The position numbers were made by a program, and so were the translations under genes. The notes under the pieces were generated by a model. It was not told where the DNA came from. It made no database searches and worked only from the letters and a program-made list of their open reading frames with translations. A stretch of DNA of 64,000 bases, taken from Stakelama saccharophila (lineage in GTDB: Bacteria; Pseudomonadota; Alphaproteobacteria; Sphingomonadales; Sphingomonadaceae). The stretch lies in contig NZ_CP135076.1 of the NCBI RefSeq assembly GCF_032229225.1, positions 2,151,001 to 2,215,000 on the forward strand, in the 5' to 3' direction. Positions 54,778-62,953 of this stretch are shown piece after piece. The number at the start of each line of letters is the position of its first letter. The stretch's first letter is position 1.

Positions 54778-55511
54778 CGCTCCACCGGCACATTGACCAT
54801 ATAGCCCACGCCGCGCACCGTGACGATCGGCGCATCATGGCCCGCGCTCGACAATTTCCGGCGCAGGCGACTGATCAGGACGTCGATGCTGCGATCCGAA
54901 CTGTCGCCCAGCCGCGTGCGCGACAGCTCGATCAGCCGTTCACGCGCAAGCGCCCTGCCGCCGTGGTCGAGCAGGGTCGCGAGCAGGTCAAATTCCGCAC
55001 TGGTCAGTTCGACGCTCGCGCCGCTAGGCGAAAGCAGTTCGCGCCGGGGCAGGTTCATCGTCCATCCGCCGAAGCGGCGCGTGCCTGTCTCCCGCCGTTC
55101 GTCGGAGCGGTCGAGCGGCGGCCGGCGCAGCACGGCGCGCACCCGCGCGACGAGTTCGCGCGTGCCGAACGGCTTGGCGATATAGTCGTCGGCGCCGAGT
55201 TCCAGGCCGACGACGCGGTCCATCTCGCTGCCCCTGGCGCTGATGAAGATGATGGGAATGTTGCTCCTGGCCCGCAGCGCCCGGCAGAGGTCTATCCCGC
55301 TCGTCCCCGGCAGCATGATGTCAAGGAGGACGAGGTCGGCCGGCCCCGATTCGAGCGCCAGCCACATCTCCGGCGCGGCATTGGCCTGCCGGACGGCAAA
55401 GCCGTTTTCCTGCAGCGCCCGTGCCGTCAGCGTCCGCAGCGAAGGGTCGTCCTCCACCAGGATGATCGTCGGCGCGCCGGCGACCAGATCGCCCATCGGT
55501 TCCATATCCAT
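54771..55511 (-). CDS. OmpR-family response regulator
   Basis: A 246-residue regulator. The receiver domain has IILVEDDPSLRTL, the phospho-acceptor Asp in LVLLDIMLPGTSG, FISARG and YIAKPFGTRELVARV. The winged-helix output domain is ELTSAEFDLLATLLDHGGRALARERLIEL, DRSIDVLISRLRRKL and IVTVRGVGYMVNV. It is the first gene of a two-gene operon with the kinase. Target genes are not evident; the SulP-carbonic anhydrase pair nearby is a candidate by position only. Confidence 0.93.
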   Translation of the reverse strand: MDMEPMGDLVAGAPTIILVEDDPSLRTLTARALQENGFAVRQANAAPEMWLALESGPADLVLLDIMLPGTSGIDLCRALRARSNIPIIFISARGSEMDRVVGLELGADDYIAKPFGTRELVARVRAVLRRPPLDRSDERRETGTRRFGGWTMNLPRRELLSPSGASVELTSAEFDLLATLLDHGGRALARERLIELSRTRLGDSSDRSIDVLISRLRRKLSSAGHDAPIVTVRGVGYMVNVPVERC

Positions 55512-55577
55512 CGTGGAAGCGAGGTAGATAGCGCCCCCGCCCCCGTCAATCGCATCGCTGCGCTTCTTGGCGGCGGC

Positions 55578-56351
55578 TCAGGTCAGAAGCACCCACAGTC
55601 CCATCGCGAACATCATCACATTTTCGGTCAGCGACACGAAGCCGAGCGGCACGTTGGAGCCGCCGCCGACACAGGCGCATTTCAGCTCGCGCTTCTGAAT
55701 ATAGACGGCGTAGAATACCGACACCGCCCCGACGCCGCCGATGAACAGCGCGATCGGAATCGACAGCCAGTCGAGCGCGTGCGCGATCATGAGGCCCCCC
55801 GCAAGCCCTTCGCCGAAGGGATAGAGATAGGCGTAGGGGACCCAGCGCCTGGCGAGCAGGTCGTAGCCCAGAAACATCGTGGCGAACCCCTCGACATCCT
55901 GCAGCTTCTGGATCGCGAGCAGGCACATTGAGATCGCGATGAAGAGTTCGGCCGTCATGGCCGTCAGCAGCGCGCCCGACGCCAGCCAGCTCGTCGCCAG
56001 CGCCATCAGCGCGCCCATGCCAAAGATCGCCACGACCGGCTTGTAGCTGGTCGCCTTCGGGTCCTTCACCGGCTTGCCCAGAAAGCGACGCAGTTCTTCG
56101 TAACCGCCGATGCGTTCGCCGCCGACGAAGGTTTGCGGCGTCGTCTTCACGCCGTGCTTTTCCTTGAATGCATCGGTTTCGGCGCGCGTCGTCAGATGGT
56201 GGTCGTCGACCCGGTAGCCCTGAGACTTGAGCAGGTGAAGCGTCTTCAGGCCGAACGGGCAAATATGCTTGTCCATCACCATGCGATAGACCGTCGCGGT
56301 CCTTTCGCCGGTTCTGTCGCCGGTTTTCGGCGCGGTGCTCAAATCGTTCAT
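55578..56351 (-). CDS. Glutaredoxin-MauE/DoxX membrane fusion protein, CsoR-regulated
   Basis: A 257-residue protein. Residues about 18-95 are a glutaredoxin domain with active-site C31-P-F-G34 (monothiol type) and KTTPQTFVGGERIGGYEELRRFLG. The rest is a four-helix MauE/DoxX-like membrane domain (YKPVVAIFGMGALMALATSWL, CLLAIQKLQDVEGFATMFLGYDLL) ending with KCACVGGGSNVPLGFVSLTEN, a Cys pair usual in MauE. The ATG at 56351 overlaps the repressor stop, so it is the regulated gene of a copper-responsive operon. It may reduce or shuttle thiols or copper at the membrane; unproven. Confidence 0.86.
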   Translation of the reverse strand: MNDLSTAPKTGDRTGERTATVYRMVMDKHICPFGLKTLHLLKSQGYRVDDHHLTTRAETDAFKEKHGVKTTPQTFVGGERIGGYEELRRFLGKPVKDPKATSYKPVVAIFGMGALMALATSWLASGALLTAMTAELFIAISMCLLAIQKLQDVEGFATMFLGYDLLARRWVPYAYLYPFGEGLAGGLMIAHALDWLSIPIALFIGGVGAVSVFYAVYIQKRELKCACVGGGSNVPLGFVSLTENVMMFAMGLWVLLT

Positions 56352-56620
56352 CGCTTCACCTTTTCGAACAGCTCGACGAGTTCGCCGAACTTCGTTTCCT
56401 GGTCGCCCGGATCGCCGGAACGGATCGCATCGGCGACGCAGTGGGCGGCGTGATCCTTCAGCACCGCGCTCTCCACCTTGCCGAGCGCGGACTTCACCGC
56501 CTGGATCTGGTGGAGAATGTCGATGCAATAGCGATCGTCCTCCACCATCTGCGCCAACCCGCGAACCTGTCCTTCGATCCGTTTCAGGCGATTCACCGTC
56601 GCCCTGCGCCTGTCGTTCAT
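56348..56620 (-). CDS. CsoR-type copper-sensing repressor
   Basis: A 90-residue all-helical DUF156 protein: RATVNRLKRIEGQVRGLAQMVEDDRYC, DILHQIQAVKSALGKVE and KDHAAHCVADAI. The ligand positions Cys32, His57 and Cys61 reproduce the Cys-His-Cys set of CsoR, unlike FrmR or RcnR, which lack the third Cys. Copper(I) binding should release it from DNA. AGAGG precedes the ATG, and a palindromic operator sits just upstream. It is coupled to the glutaredoxin-MauE gene. Confidence 0.9.
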   Translation of the reverse strand: MNDRRRATVNRLKRIEGQVRGLAQMVEDDRYCIDILHQIQAVKSALGKVESAVLKDHAAHCVADAIRSGDPGDQETKFGELVELFEKVKR

Positions 56621-56634
56621 GCCGGCCTCTTGGA

Positions 56635-56651
56635 ATACCTGGTGGGGGTAT
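56635..56651 (-). promoter_or_regulatory. Probable CsoR operator
   Basis: ATACC and GGTAT flank a 7-base G-rich centre, 15 to 31 bases before the repressor start. The G-tract centre and flanking A/T match the known CsoR/RcnR-family site type. Confidence 0.65.
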
Positions 56652-56719
56652 ATCTGGGCAGTGTCGCGTGAATTTCAAGGAGGCGGCTCGTGAAACCGGG
56701 CGGCCCCTGGGACGACCCG

Positions 56720-56757
56720 GCAAGAGCGTCGTACCTCCACCCTCCTTGTGCTCCCGC
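56720..56757. repeat. Intergenic repeat, copy 2
   Basis: Second copy of the 38-base repeat at 42162-42199, in the same orientation. The 340 bases between the repressor and the glycosyltransferase hold this, the CsoR operator and GC-rich hairpins, and no gene. Confidence 0.65.
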
Positions 56758-56960
56758 AAAGGCAGCAGCCCGGCCCGGGTGCGGCGGGCTTGAACCGGCT
56801 CCCCGAAGGCCTCCGGGCCTGCCTGTCGGCTCCGGTAGTACGAATCGCCACAAGCGACTGATCCTGTGCGTTATTCCGGTTCACGCTCGGAAATGACGAC
56901 GCGATTCAACCCCGCCGGATCGTACTTGGGTTGCAGGTTGGACAAATCCGCTGACAAGCG

Positions 56961-57710
56961 TCAGATCGACAGCAAGTCCTGCAGCGCCGCGGGTATCTGC
57001 GATCCGTATTCGCGAACCCCTTTGTTGAAATCGTGACGCCACTCGGCGAACGGTCCATGCAGTTCCGAATGGTTCTGGCGGGTGTTGACCATATAACCGC
57101 CCCACAGGGGAAGGCGTTCAAGCGTGATGCCTTGTGCCGCCGCGTTCTCCGGCCATAGATGGTGCGAACCGAGCTGACCGAAAGGATCGTCGTCGGGCAG
57201 GATACGGGCGATCGTGCTCGACCCGCAAAGTTTATGGAACGCACCCTGGAACACTTCCGGATGCGGCAATGCAATGCAGTCTCCGCTCCGCCAGTCGATC
57301 GCCACGCCGTTGGCGACCACCGCAGCCCGGACGTTGCCGCGGATATGCGCCTTCGCACAGGCGACGGTGCGCCGGTCGATGACATCGTCGGCATCGAACA
57401 GCATCAGAAGGCCGCCGCCCTGATCGCGCACCCGCTTTCGGATGATCCAGCGTTTGACGCCCGCGTCGTCATTGGCGTCGGTAGGGGCTTCCGGTGAATC
57501 CTTCAGGCTCACAAAGGTGAATCGATCGTCCTTTTCCACCTCCGCCCAGCAAGCCGGCCGGTCGTTACCGACTACGAGCACGCGAAAATCCTGATCGTCC
57601 TGACCACGCAGCGACCGCAGCGTTGCACGAAGCAGTTGGTCGATCCGGTGCCAGTTCTGGGCAGCATCCGCTGCTATGAGGGGAATTCCGAAAGTGAAGC
57701 TGTCCTTCAT
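56961..57710 (-). CDS. Small GT-A-fold glycosyltransferase-like protein
   Basis: A 249-residue soluble protein starting FTFGIPLIAADAAQNWHRIDQLLRATLRSLRGQ, like the first strand-helix unit of GT2/GT-A transferases, then FRVLVVGNDRP and the DxD-type metal site LLMLFDADDVIDR. The C-terminal half includes LWGGYMVNTRQNHSELHG. The ATG at 57710 starts the conserved-looking part; the upstream frame is not convincing and no good ribosome site is visible. Neighbouring genes give no acceptor clue. Confidence 0.7.
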   Translation of the reverse strand: MKDSFTFGIPLIAADAAQNWHRIDQLLRATLRSLRGQDDQDFRVLVVGNDRPACWAEVEKDDRFTFVSLKDSPEAPTDANDDAGVKRWIIRKRVRDQGGGLLMLFDADDVIDRRTVACAKAHIRGNVRAAVVANGVAIDWRSGDCIALPHPEVFQGAFHKLCGSSTIARILPDDDPFGQLGSHHLWPENAAAQGITLERLPLWGGYMVNTRQNHSELHGPFAEWRHDFNKGVREYGSQIPAALQDLLSI

Positions 57711-57930
57711 GGCGATATGGATCGTCCGGTCTGGTTGGCAGGGACCTATCGAACGGACCGACACGGACGGCTGTTCCAGGCGTTCCGGCCGCGGCAATAT
57801 CCTGCGGGATGCGCGGCGATTGCATGAGATCGCAACGAAGCGAGGCAACCCGCCAGTTGTATTGCGCCCTTCCGGTGCAGCGACAATGCTAATCCGCTAT
57901 TCACCAGCGTCTTCATACACTGCTGGCGAA

Positions 57931-58320
57931 ATGACCGAAGGACAACTCTCGAATCTGCGCATTCTCGTCGCGAACGACGACTATTTCCTTGTACAGCAGA
58001 TCTGCGAATTGCTGCGTCGGGAAGGCGCGATAATCGTCGGCCCCGCCCCCTCCAACTCGGACGCGATGAAGCTGCTCGAAGCGCAGGACCGATTGCACGA
58101 TGCCGCCTTGGTGAACGGCAAGCTGCGTGACAGCAGCGCCGCGCCGTTGCTGCGCTTCCTTGCCGTGACCGGTGTGCCGTGCGTGATCGCGACCGACAGG
58201 GGGCCGCTCGCGGTCCCCGCCGATCATGGACATTGCGTCGTGGTCAACACCCCGGCAACGCGCGGCGAATTGGCGGCCGCCGTGCGGCGCGCGATCGCGG
58301 CGTACCAGGGCCGGACCTGA
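57931..58320 (+). CDS. Single-domain receiver protein lacking the phospho-acceptor Asp
   Basis: A 129-residue CheY-like protein: RILVANDDYFLVQQICELLRREGAIIVGPA has the first acidic pair, but the strand-3 segment reads DAALVNGKL, where related sphingomonad receivers have an Asp; Asn62 occupies the site. VIATDRG replaces the usual T-G-Y/K region, and no lysine follows. It should not be phosphorylated in the normal way. Divergent from the glycosyltransferase gene by 220 bases. It may be an output-locked or ligand-binding pseudo-receiver. Confidence 0.75.
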   Translation: MTEGQLSNLRILVANDDYFLVQQICELLRREGAIIVGPAPSNSDAMKLLEAQDRLHDAALVNGKLRDSSAAPLLRFLAVTGVPCVIATDRGPLAVPADHGHCVVVNTPATRGELAAAVRRAIAAYQGRT

Positions 58321-58459
58321 CGTTATCATCGGCAGGGGCGAAGGCCAGCGCGGCGCGCCGCGCCGGCGGAGGCGCGTCCAGGCCGCGTTCCTGATGCGCA
58401 ACGCTTCTCGTTAACCCACAGCGCCAACCTATGTTATACTTGTTTTTCAGGTAGTTGCT

Positions 58460-58485
58460 GAAACTCCTGGAGGCGACGCCGCGTT
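58460..58485 (+). promoter_or_regulatory. EcfG-type promoter of the DUF892 gene
   Basis: GAAAC and CGTT are 17 bases apart, one mismatch from GGAAC-N16/17-CGTT, 73 bases upstream of the ferritin-like gene. DUF892 genes often belong to the general stress regulon. Confidence 0.4.
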
Positions 58486-58557
58486 GGGGAAAGGTCGGGC
58501 ACGTCCACCCCTCGCGTGCCCGGCGCCCTTTTCACGCAAAAGAGAATGGAACCAGAA

Positions 58558-59073
58558 ATGGCACTTTTCGGCAAAGATATCAAAACGCTGGACGATGCGT
58601 TCGTCCACACGCTGCAGACCATCTATTACGCGGAAAAGCAGATTACCGAGGCGCTCGGCAAGATGATCGACAAGGCCAGCAACACCAGCCTTCGGCAGGG
58701 CTTCGAAACGCACCTGGAAGAAACACGCGGTCAGATCGAAAGACTGGAGCGCGTGTTCGAGATGCACGGCGCCGATGCCGAGGAAAGCAAGTGTCCGGCG
58801 ATCGACGGCATCATCAAGGCCGGCGATTCCATGGCGAGCGAAAGCGACGACGCGCAGGTGCGCGACGCCTGCCTCGCCGCTTCGGCCCAGTTGGTCGAAC
58901 ATTATGAGATCGCCAAATACGGCACGCTTGTCGCCTGGGCGCAGCAACTGGGCAGACAGGATTGCGCGCGCGTTCTCGAAGAAACGCTGGCCGAGGAAAA
59001 GGCAACGGACGAGAAGCTCAACAAACTCGCCAAGGGCGAACTCAACAAGCAGGCCGAGACGGCCCAGGCATAG
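58558..59073 (+). CDS. DUF892 (YciE-like) ferritin-fold protein
   Basis: A 171-residue four-helix protein of the YciE/DUF892 family: LDDAFVHTLQTIYYAEKQITEALGKMIDKA, GFETHLEETRGQIERLERVFEM, the third helix AQLVEHYEIAKYGTLVAWAQQLG and LEETLAEEKATDEKLNKLA. The Glu/His positions form a ferritin-like metal site. The ATG at 58558 begins the family's usual start; an in-frame start at 58516 would add 14 unusual residues. Likely an iron- or oxidative-stress protein made under EcfG control. Confidence 0.88.
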   Translation: MALFGKDIKTLDDAFVHTLQTIYYAEKQITEALGKMIDKASNTSLRQGFETHLEETRGQIERLERVFEMHGADAEESKCPAIDGIIKAGDSMASESDDAQVRDACLAASAQLVEHYEIAKYGTLVAWAQQLGRQDCARVLEETLAEEKATDEKLNKLAKGELNKQAETAQA

Positions 59074-59090
59074 TACCGCAGCGGCAGGAT

Positions 59091-59125
59091 GGGGCGGGCG
59101 CATCCCGGCGGACGCGCCCGTCCCC
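59091..59125 (+). terminator. Strong GC hairpin after the DUF892 gene
   Basis: GGGGCGGGCGC pairs with GCGCCCGTCCCC (one bulge) 18 bases past the stop. No T-run follows, so it may stabilise the mRNA end or act with Rho. Confidence 0.4.
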
Positions 59126-59290
59126 GCCGGGATTGCCGGTCGGGGCCCGGCAGGCGTCGGTCGAACATACCTCTGCCCGACGGGCGACCGGTTTTCCGTC
59201 GCATCAGCCGCCGTTTCTAACCTGTGTAGCTGCAGGATGCTGCCTTAACGTCTAACCATTCGCATATCCGCCGCAGCCGGAGAAAACGTC

Positions 59291-59536
59291 ATCGCCCAGA
59301 CACCCAACACGATCTTCATCTACATCCTGGCAGCGGCCGCATGTTCGATCGTGCTGGGGGTGATCGGCATCTGGCTGTTCCGCAGTGGCCGGCTGGCCGG
59401 CCGCAGGGTCGCGCTGGCCTGGGCGGTTTTCGCACTCCTGCCGCTGTTTGGCGCGGGCGCATACCAGTTCTTCTTCGTCTTCTCCTCGGACACCCACGAC
59501 ACGCTGCGACACGTGGTCCCGGCGGAAGAGTCCTAG
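59291..59536 (+). CDS. Small two-helix membrane protein, start codon uncertain
   Basis: The frame encodes IAQTPNTIFIYILAAAACSIV, then a basic loop and WAVFALLPLFGAGAYQFFFVF with a short C-tail, giving two membrane helices. No ATG, GTG or TTG exists upstream of position 59351, yet the first helix lies before it and GGAG at 59279-59282 is at ideal spacing for the ATC at 59291. A rare ATC start or a shorter GTG-started protein are the options. It lies 39 bases before the antiporter gene. Confidence 0.45.
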   Translation: MAQTPNTIFIYILAAAACSIVLGVIGIWLFRSGRLAGRRVALAWAVFALLPLFGAGAYQFFFVFSSDTHDTLRHVVPAEES

Positions 59537-59575
59537 ACCCGGCGACCACGCCCCGGCCTGAAGGATCACGCAAGC

Positions 59576-60820
59576 ATGCCGATCGCGCTCGACTGGCTGC
59601 TGCTGCTCACCAGCGGCACGGTATTGGTTCTCAGCCTTCTGTCGGGCCTGATCGTCAACCGACTGTGGATATCGGAAGTCACGCTGTGCCTGCTGTTCGG
59701 CGCCGCGCTGGCGGCAAGCTCCACCTATTGGATGCACGGAATCCTGTCGGCCTCCGGGCAGCTTTCGAATCTCGAACTTGTCGCCCGCCTGACGCTCGGC
59801 GTCGCGGTGATGGGGGTGGCGCTGCGCCTCCCGTTCGAATTCTTCCGGACCCGCTGGCGAGATCTGGCCGTCGTCCTCGGGCTCGCGCTTCCTCTCATGT
59901 GGTTGACGAGTGCGTTGATAGCCTATGTCTGCCTCGGCCTCGCGATATTGCCTGCGTTGCTGGTGGGCGCGACCGTCGCGCCTACGGACCCGGTCGTGGC
60001 GCAGTCGATCGTGTCGGGAAAGATAGCCGAACACAACGTTCCCGGCCGGGTGAGAAGGTTGATTGCGGGCGAAAGCGCGGCAAACGACGCGCTCGGAATC
60101 ATGATCGTCATGCTGCCGCTGCTCCTGATGCAGCACGAACCGAAAGCGGCGCTTGCGGACTGGCTGGTCGACGTCCTTGTGCGCGATGTCGCCATGTCGA
60201 TCATCGTGGGCGCCGTTCTCGGCGGGTTCACCGGCGTGCTGTTCGTCAGAGCCAAGACGCGCGATTATTCCGAGGACCGGTCGATGCTGGTCACCGGGGT
60301 TGCGCTGGCTTTCACCTCTATCGCCACGCTCCAACTGCTGGGGGGCGACGGAATCGTCGGGTCGTTCGTCGCCGGCCTCGTCTTCAACCGCCGGATTTCC
60401 GGCCTGGAAACGCGACAGCATCACCTCAGCGCGGCGTTGAGCCGCTTTTTCGATCTGCCGGTCTTCATTCTCATCGGATTGTACCTTCCCTGGCGAGAAT
60501 GGATGAAACTCGGCTGGTCCGGACTGATCTTTGCCGCAGCGATCCTGGTTTTCCGCCGTCTTCCCTGGATTCTCCTGCTCGGCGGCTTCACCCGTTCGCT
60601 CCGCCACCATGAAGAACGCATCTTCACGGGCTGGTTCGGCCCGATCGGGGTGGCGGCGGCGTTCTACGCGCTCCAGGCCGAAGCCGAGGGCGGGATGGAA
60701 TGGCTGTGGCCGATCACCAGCCTGGCGATCTTCGCATCCGTGCTGGTTCACGGCACCACGGCGACCCCGCTGGCCCGTCGGCTCGGGTCCCGCCTGGCCC
60801 GCCACCGCGACGGCGAATAG
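59576..60820 (+). CDS. Cation:proton antiporter, CPA1 (NhaP-like)
   Basis: A 414-residue membrane protein with about 12 helices. The CPA1 motifs are GATVAPTDPVVAQSI (Thr-Asp138-Pro) and the ion site in LIAGESAANDALGIM (Asn170-Asp171), followed by DGIVGSFVAGLVFNRRI and WFGPIGVAAAFYA, which carries the conserved Arg-like position in some members. It exchanges Na+ or K+ for protons across the inner membrane. Probably co-transcribed with the small membrane protein upstream; convergent with the sugar cluster. Confidence 0.9.
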   Translation: MPIALDWLLLLTSGTVLVLSLLSGLIVNRLWISEVTLCLLFGAALAASSTYWMHGILSASGQLSNLELVARLTLGVAVMGVALRLPFEFFRTRWRDLAVVLGLALPLMWLTSALIAYVCLGLAILPALLVGATVAPTDPVVAQSIVSGKIAEHNVPGRVRRLIAGESAANDALGIMIVMLPLLLMQHEPKAALADWLVDVLVRDVAMSIIVGAVLGGFTGVLFVRAKTRDYSEDRSMLVTGVALAFTSIATLQLLGGDGIVGSFVAGLVFNRRISGLETRQHHLSAALSRFFDLPVFILIGLYLPWREWMKLGWSGLIFAAAILVFRRLPWILLLGGFTRSLRHHEERIFTGWFGPIGVAAAFYALQAEAEGGMEWLWPITSLAIFASVLVHGTTATPLARRLGSRLARHRDGE

Positions 60821-60825
60821 TCCTC

Positions 60826-61848
60826 CTATACCGCCGCGACCCGCGCAACCCGCCGCGTCTCCTTCGCCGGCACGTTCCGCCCGAGTTCGCGCTGGAACCA
60901 GGCGACCGTCTTCGCGAGTCCCTCGCTCAATGCCGTTTCCGGATGCCAGCCCAGCACCGCGCGGGCGCGAGAGATGTCCGGCTGTCGGCGTGTCGGATCG
61001 TCGACCGGCAGCGGCTTATAGATGATCTCGAGCGGGTGCGGCATGATGGCCTCGATCGCGGCGACCAGCTCGGTGATCGTAAGTTCCTCCGGATTGCCGA
61101 GATTGATCGGATCCGGCCCGGCCGCCTCGCTTTCCATCAGCAGCATGAGCGCCTGCACCATATCGGCCACATAACAGAAGCTGCGCGTCTGCCGACCGTC
61201 GCCGTACAGCGTAAGCGGCAGTCGCAGCAGCGCCTGGCAGACCAGGTTCGACACCACACGCCCGTCATCGGGGTTCATGTTCGGTCCATAGGTGTTGAAG
61301 ATGCGCGCCACCCGGACGTCCGCCCTGCCAACCCGCGCGAAGTCCAGCGTCATCGCCTCCGCCGCGCGCTTGCCTTCGTCATAGCAGGCGCGTGGTCCCG
61401 TACAGCTCACATAGCCGCGATAGTCCTCGACCTGGGGGTGACGCTCCGGGTCGCCATAGACCTCGCTGGTGGACGTCAGCAGGAAGCGCGCGCCCGTTTG
61501 CTCGGCGAACCGCAACAGCTTGTCGGTGCCCACCACATTGGTCAGCATCGTGTGTTCGGGATCGGCCTGGTACAGCGGCGGTGAAGCCGCACAGGCGAGG
61601 TTATAGATGCGGGTGATGTCGCCCGCCCGGTCACACAGCTCTTGCGGAAGCGGGTCCAGCACGTCTCCCTCGACGAAGGTGAAGTCCCGTTCCGCTTCCA
61701 GCGCGAGCAGGTTCGACCGGCGCGAGGTCAGCAGGTTATCGAGACAGACGACGCGATAGCCCTGCTGCAGCAGGGCGCGGCACAGATGCGATCCGATAAA
61801 GCCGGCACCGCCGGCGACGAGAGCAGTTTCTCCATTGTGCTTCTTCAC
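60826..61848 (-). CDS. NAD-dependent nucleotide-sugar epimerase/decarboxylase (UDP-glucuronate decarboxylase-like)
   Basis: A 340-residue extended SDR: ALVAGGAGFIGSHLC, VCLDNLLTSRRSN, YNLACAASPPLYQ, STSEVYGDPERHPQ, the active-site CYDEGKRAAEA (Tyr-x3-Lys), RIFNTYGPNMNPDDGRVVSNL and GDGRQTRSFCYVADMV. These blocks match UDP-xylose synthases, which make UDP-xylose from UDP-glucuronate. It starts with GTG at 61848 behind AGGAG. It is the last gene of a minus-strand sugar cluster with two glycosyltransferases. Confidence 0.88.
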   Translation of the reverse strand: MKKHNGETALVAGGAGFIGSHLCRALLQQGYRVVCLDNLLTSRRSNLLALEAERDFTFVEGDVLDPLPQELCDRAGDITRIYNLACAASPPLYQADPEHTMLTNVVGTDKLLRFAEQTGARFLLTSTSEVYGDPERHPQVEDYRGYVSCTGPRACYDEGKRAAEAMTLDFARVGRADVRVARIFNTYGPNMNPDDGRVVSNLVCQALLRLPLTLYGDGRQTRSFCYVADMVQALMLLMESEAAGPDPINLGNPEELTITELVAAIEAIMPHPLEIIYKPLPVDDPTRRQPDISRARAVLGWHPETALSEGLAKTVAWFQRELGRNVPAKETRRVARVAAV

Positions 61849-61873
61849 ACGCAACTCCTGGTCGAAAGGAAAG

Positions 61874-62953
61874 TCAGGACGCCACCATCGCCGGGGCGCG
61901 GTTTTCGGCACCACGAAGACCGTTCAGAATGTCCTCGAGCTGTTCGGCGCGGCGGGCTGCGCTGTGATCCCTCACGATCCGGTCGCGCAGCGCGCCGCCG
62001 CGCGACGATGTGTCCAGTTCCAGCGCGGCGAGTACGTCCTTCGTATCGTCGACGAGCACGACTTCGTGGTTCGGCTCGAACAGGACGCCGATGCCCGGCC
62101 AACGGTCGGAAAGGATTGCCGTGCCGCATGCGCCCGCCTCGAACAGCCGCACCGACGGAGACCAGCCGGCCTCGATCATGTCGGCGCGCGTGAGGTTGAG
62201 CGTGAAGCGCGATGCGGAATAGAATGCGGCGTGCTCGGCCGGCGGCAGATGGTCGACCCGCTCGACATTTCGCGGCCAGTCGATGCTGTCGGGATATTGC
62301 GAACCGGCGACCGCGAAGCGCCGGTCCGGACAGCGGCGCGCCACCTCGATCAGCAGCCGCTCCAGCCCCGGCTGGCGATCGTCGCTATACGTGCCGAGAT
62401 AGCTGAGGTCCCAGCGCTTCGGCACGTCGAGCGGCCGATACCGGTCGGTGTCGACGGAGCAGAACAACGCCCGCGCGGACGGCGAGCCGAATTCCTGCTC
62501 GATCCGCTGCAGCGTCGGCCCGCCGGTGAAGGAAAGATAGCAATCATAGCCGGCGATCAGATCGCGCGAGACATAGTCGCACGTGCCCCGCTCCAGCGCC
62601 GCCAGCGTCACCGGCGTGTCGATGTCGTAAAAGGCGGTGGCGCCGCGTGCGGTCTCCTGCACGAACCGGCCCACCGCAATGCCGTCGGGCACGTAGGAGC
62701 CGACGATCACGGCGTCGGCGCCGGCGATCTCCTCGCGCCATTCCGCAAGATCGGCGACCTCGTTATAATAACGCAACCGACAGAAATCGGGCACCTTCAG
62801 GTCACGATTGTCGGCATACCAGGGACGGTCCCGCTCCAGGAACAGGATATCGTGCCCGCGCGCGGCCATTGCCGCCAGCAGCGCGCGATAGGTCGTCGCA
62901 TGGCCGTTGCCCCAGGAGGACGAGAGGCTGAGCCCCAGAACCACGATATTCAT
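61874..62953 (-). CDS. CgeB-like glycosyltransferase
   Basis: A 359-residue cytoplasmic protein with a GT-B fold: IVVLGLSLSSSWGNGHATTYRALLAAMAARGHDILFLERDRPWY at the N-terminus, YDIDTPVTLAAL in the linker, WDLSYLGTYSDDRQPGLERLLIEVA and the C-terminal donor half FTLNLTRADMIEAGWSPSVRLFEAGACGTAILSD, typical of CgeB/DUF3880-type maturation transferases. Its ATG overlaps the stop of the next upstream gene (ATGA at 62950-62953). Donor could be the UDP-sugar made by the downstream enzyme. Confidence 0.87.
   Translation of the reverse strand: MNIVVLGLSLSSSWGNGHATTYRALLAAMAARGHDILFLERDRPWYADNRDLKVPDFCRLRYYNEVADLAEWREEIAGADAVIVGSYVPDGIAVGRFVQETARGATAFYDIDTPVTLAALERGTCDYVSRDLIAGYDCYLSFTGGPTLQRIEQEFGSPSARALFCSVDTDRYRPLDVPKRWDLSYLGTYSDDRQPGLERLLIEVARRCPDRRFAVAGSQYPDSIDWPRNVERVDHLPPAEHAAFYSASRFTLNLTRADMIEAGWSPSVRLFEAGACGTAILSDRWPGIGVLFEPNHEVVLVDDTKDVLAALELDTSSRGGALRDRIVRDHSAARRAEQLEDILNGLRGAENRAPAMVAS

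Noticed and set aside
59252..60805. 517-codon minus-strand frame opposite the antiporter
   Set aside because: Composition of Gln, Arg and Glu with no motifs; the plus strand codes for a membrane carrier.
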